A stretch of DNA of 64,000 nt. Origin: Jatrophihabitans sp035642535 (GTDB lineage Bacteria; Actinomycetota; Actinomycetes; Mycobacteriales; Jatrophihabitantaceae). The translations under genes and the position numbers were made by a program. Below the pieces are notes generated by a model. The model was not told the DNA's origin, did not search any database, and saw only the letters and a program-made list of their open reading frames with translations. Below are positions 62,314 through 64,000 of the stretch, in pieces. Each line of letters opens with the position of its first letter. Position 1 is the stretch's first letter. The stretch spans positions 1 to 64,000 of the forward strand of contig DASQSE010000050.1 in NCBI GenBank assembly GCA_035642535.1. The letters are read 5' to 3'.

Positions 62314-63079
62314 GCCCGACGGCGCGCTGACCTTCGCGCGCTTCGCCTACCCGCCTAACCAGCTCGGCTACTGCGGGCCGGACGTGCAGGACGAGATCCT
62401 GCAGCGCGTCGACGCGCGGGCGGGTGGCCCGGAGCTGCGCGCCCTCGCGCGTGGCTTCGAGGGCGCGTGGCCGTACCTCCAGCTCATCGCGGCCGGCAAC
62501 GGCATCGGCGATCCGCTCGACGCGCGGGTGGTCGAGGCGTACTGGATCGGCAACCGGCTGCTCGACCGCGTCGGCACCGCGATGTTCGCCGACTCGCTCG
62601 TGCATCGCTTCGCGCCGGCACTGCGCTCGGGTACCGACCGCGATCGGCTGCTCGACCCGCTGTGGCGCGGCGGTGTGCCGCACCACGGCTTCCATGTCTT
62701 CGGCGTGTATCCGTGGGTCGGACTGCTGCGCAGCGGCGCAGTCGACCAGGCGCTGCACGTCCTCGACCGCTGCCGCGTCCGCTGGGGGCGCATCACGGAA
62801 CTGAGCGAGTCGCAGGCGACGGTCGAATCGCGCCCGCTCGTCTGGGACGGCCGGCACCTGGAGCTCGGCGCGCCGCGCGCCGAGCTCGCCTCGACCGCCC
62901 GAGCCGGTTATGTGCTGGCACCGCGGCTGCGGGTCGGCGAGTGGTGTGCGCTGCACTGGGACTGGGTGTGCGAGCCGCTCAACCGCCGTCGGCTCGACGC
63001 GCTGCGCCGGTACACGCGTCAGCAGCTGGACGCGGTGAACAGCGTCCGCTTCCCCGCGCCGGCCGCCGCGCTCGCGTAG
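62300..63079 (+). CDS. hypothetical protein of a hydrogenase-accessory operon (possibly DUF6390 family)
   Basis: A 259-residue soluble protein starting from TTG 62300 inside the EamA end. Conserved-looking segments are FARFAYPPNQLGYCGPDV, ALARGFEGAWPYLQLIAAGN, HHGFHVFGVYPWVGLLRSG, and a Trp-rich end CALHWDWVCEPLN. My recollection that this resembles the DUF6390 family found with actinobacterial hydrogenases is unchecked. No catalytic motif is recognised. It is the third gene of the hypC-EamA operon, by position likely a maturation or accessory protein. Copy 3 of the palindromic element follows. Confidence 0.65.
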   Translation: MPPTEPDGALTFARFAYPPNQLGYCGPDVQDEILQRVDARAGGPELRALARGFEGAWPYLQLIAAGNGIGDPLDARVVEAYWIGNRLLDRVGTAMFADSLVHRFAPALRSGTDRDRLLDPLWRGGVPHHGFHVFGVYPWVGLLRSGAVDQALHVLDRCRVRWGRITELSESQATVESRPLVWDGRHLELGAPRAELASTARAGYVLAPRLRVGEWCALHWDWVCEPLNRRRLDALRRYTRQQLDAVNSVRFPAPAAALA

Positions 63080-63097
63080 GTACATGACAATCCCCTG

Positions 63098-63148
63098 TGA
63101 TCAACAGGGCGCAACCGTCGTCACGTGACGTTTCGAGCCTGTTGATCA
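63098..63148. repeat. 51-bp palindromic element, copy 3
   Basis: Arms TGATCAACAGG (63098-63108) and CCTGTTGATCA (63138-63148), with inner palindrome CGTCACGTGACG. It lies between convergent genes; the stop codon of the maturation protease (63146-63148) lies within the right arm. Same length and arms as copies at 12224 and 45540. Confidence 0.85.
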
Positions 63149-63652
63149 ACTGGAGGGCGGCGGCGCGGCATCGTCGGCGAGCTCGGCGAGCTCGGCGAGC
63201 TCGGCGAGCACCGCCTGCACGACCTCGGGGACAGCCTTGGCGACCTCGTCGGACAGGCCGACGCCGAAGCCGAGGTCGGCCGCCTCGACCGCGAACACGA
63301 CGAGTTGCTGCGGGGCGCGGTCGAGCGCCTCGGCGAGCTGCACCGCCTCGGGAATGCCGAGCCCGTGCGTGCTCGCCGCGGTGGCCATCAGCGATTCGCC
63401 CGCGAGCGTCGTACGGTGGACCTTCCCCGGCGCGCTCGGCTCGCACAGCACCGCGTCCACCACCACGGCCAGCGGCACGCCCGTCCAGGCATCGAAGAAC
63501 TGGGTGGGCTCGCCGTCGCTGAGCGTCAGCGCGATGTCGGGCGGCAGCTGCTGCTTCTCGAGTTCGGCCAGGACGACCGGCCCCACGCCGTCGTCGCGCC
63601 GAAACTCGTTGCCCACCGCGATCACGACCGCCCGGGCGCCGCGCGCACTCAT
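63146..63652 (-). CDS. [NiFe]-hydrogenase maturation endopeptidase (HybD/HoxW/HycI family)
   Basis: A 168-residue protein with the maturation-protease motifs IAVGNEFRRDDGVGPVV (Ni-binding Glu/Asp region), LAVVVDAVL (second ligand Asp) and ASTHGLGIPEAV (His ligand). These enzymes clip the C-terminus of the hydrogenase large subunit after nickel insertion. The target large subunit ends just upstream at 63769-64000 on the same strand, 116 bases away. The C-terminus has a short Ala-Glu-Leu repeat (LAELAELAELA) coded by repeated GAGCTCGGC units. ATG 63652 is used. Confidence 0.9.
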   Translation of the reverse strand: MSARGARAVVIAVGNEFRRDDGVGPVVLAELEKQQLPPDIALTLSDGEPTQFFDAWTGVPLAVVVDAVLCEPSAPGKVHRTTLAGESLMATAASTHGLGIPEAVQLAEALDRAPQQLVVFAVEAADLGFGVGLSDEVAKAVPEVVQAVLAELAELAELADDAAPPPSS

Positions 63653-63684
63653 CGCGTCCCGCCTTCCGCACCGATGTCGATCAG

Positions 63685-63741
63685 GTTTTCCTGGGTTAGG
63701 GCCGCTGCCGGACGGATTCAGCGTCCACCAGACAGGAAAAC
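63685..63741. repeat. 9-bp inverted repeat between hydrogenase large subunit and its protease
   Basis: GTTTTCCTG (63685-63693) and CAGGAAAAC (63733-63741) are perfect complements 39 bases apart in the 116-base gap between two codirectional genes. It is too widely spaced for a typical terminator; it might be an operator pair or an RNA structure. Confidence 0.4.
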
Positions 63742-63768
63742 GCGATCAACGCGACCCGCCGCGAGCGC

Positions 63769-64000
63769 TCACCGGCGCTCGATCCGGAGGTCGAGGAAGT
63801 GCGTCGAGCAGGAGATGCACGGGTCGTAATTGCGGATCGTCTGCTCGCACAACGCGGTGAGAGCGGCATCGTCGATGTCGAGGTTCATGCCGACGACGCG
63901 GCGCAGGTCGTCCTCGATCGCCGGCTGGTTCTGCGCCGTCGGCGGCACGATCGTGGCGCTCTTGATCGAGCCGTCCGCATCCAGCTCGTAGCGGTGGTAC
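63769..64000 (-). CDS. [NiFe]-hydrogenase large subunit, 3' end (group 3-like)
   Basis: Only the last 76 residues are in the window. They include the conserved ATIVPPTAQNQPAIEDDLR and the C-terminal active-site motif RNYDPCISCSTH followed by FLDLRIERR before the stop (DPCxxCxxH holds two Cys ligands of the NiFe centre). In this family the protease cuts after the His. The combination DPCISCSTH and VPPTAQNQ is closest to soluble, NAD(P)-linked group 3b/3d enzymes as I remember them, so H2 exchange with NAD(P)H is likely; the class needs the full protein. Confidence 0.85.
   Translation of the reverse strand, partial: YHRYELDADGSIKSATIVPPTAQNQPAIEDDLRRVVGMNLDIDDAALTALCEQTIRNYDPCISCSTHFLDLRIERR

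Noticed and set aside
63175..63210. GAGCTCGGC tandem repeat at the end of the maturation protease
   Set aside because: A short in-frame microrepeat giving AEL units; ordinary coding low complexity.

Overview
The window is about 70% G+C, with strong third-position GC codon bias, Shine-Dalgarno type starts (many GTG) and tight ATGA/TGATG gene overlaps. The gene content is that of an actinobacterium: an ECF sigma factor, WYL regulator, TreT, actinobacterial kdpF, tandem universal stress proteins, CBS-BON proteins and an S2P-CBS protease. No rRNA, tRNA, IS element or CRISPR array was seen, so genus cannot be fixed; a Frankia/Jatrophihabitans/Sporichthya-like lineage is a guess. No gene-free stretch exceeds 300 bases; the longest is 291 bases at 47891-48181, a divergent promoter region.

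Region 1 (1-9.2 kb) is mixed and partly damaged. It holds a frameshifted Vps62-like membrane protein, a phosphoesterase, an ECF sigma operon facing a secreted protein across a mirror-image promoter pair, and a frameshifted DUF4118 sensor. It also holds a deletion scar at about 5945 where the first 40 codons of an APC permease meet the 3' end of kdpA (kdpB and kdpC are absent), and an epoxide hydrolase.

Region 2 (9.3-27.6 kb) looks like a complete secondary-lipid pathway. It encodes a fatty-aldehyde-forming acyl reductase (AAR-like), a phosphopantetheinyl transferase, a eukaryote-style single-chain acetyl-CoA carboxylase, an iterative PUFA-synthase-like megasynthase (KS-AT-KS-ACP-ACP-KR-DH) and an acyl-CoA dehydrogenase. 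The last three form an overlapping or closely spaced minus-strand operon headed by a 62-bp dyad of four 11-bp boxes.

Region 3 (27.8-38.9 kb) holds an ABC exporter pair, a DUF4389 membrane protein, a GNAT acetyltransferase, an MFS exporter divergent from a WYL regulator with a shared palindrome, and a TreT plus GT2 glycosyltransferase pair.

Region 4 (38.9-60.2 kb) resembles the mycobacterial DosR (hypoxia/dormancy) regulon. It has an S2P-CBS protease, three universal stress proteins, two CBS-BON proteins, a SIS protein, a lone receiver, a hemerythrin protein and a beta-CASP hydrolase. A convergent pair of ferredoxin-centred redox operons follows: PorGD-PorAB-NfnA-NfnB facing DHOD-like, NifJ and a GltD-like flavoprotein. 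DosR-box-like motifs sit in the 47.9-48.2 kb promoter region.

Region 5 (60.3-64 kb) has small genes and the edge of a [NiFe] hydrogenase locus: HypC, EamA, a hypothetical protein, a maturation protease and the 3' end of a group-3-like large subunit. Regions 4 and 5 together suggest disposal of reductant through ferredoxin, NAD(P)H and H2 during oxygen limitation. Three copies of a 51-bp palindromic element lie between convergent genes at 12.2, 45.5 and 63.1 kb.
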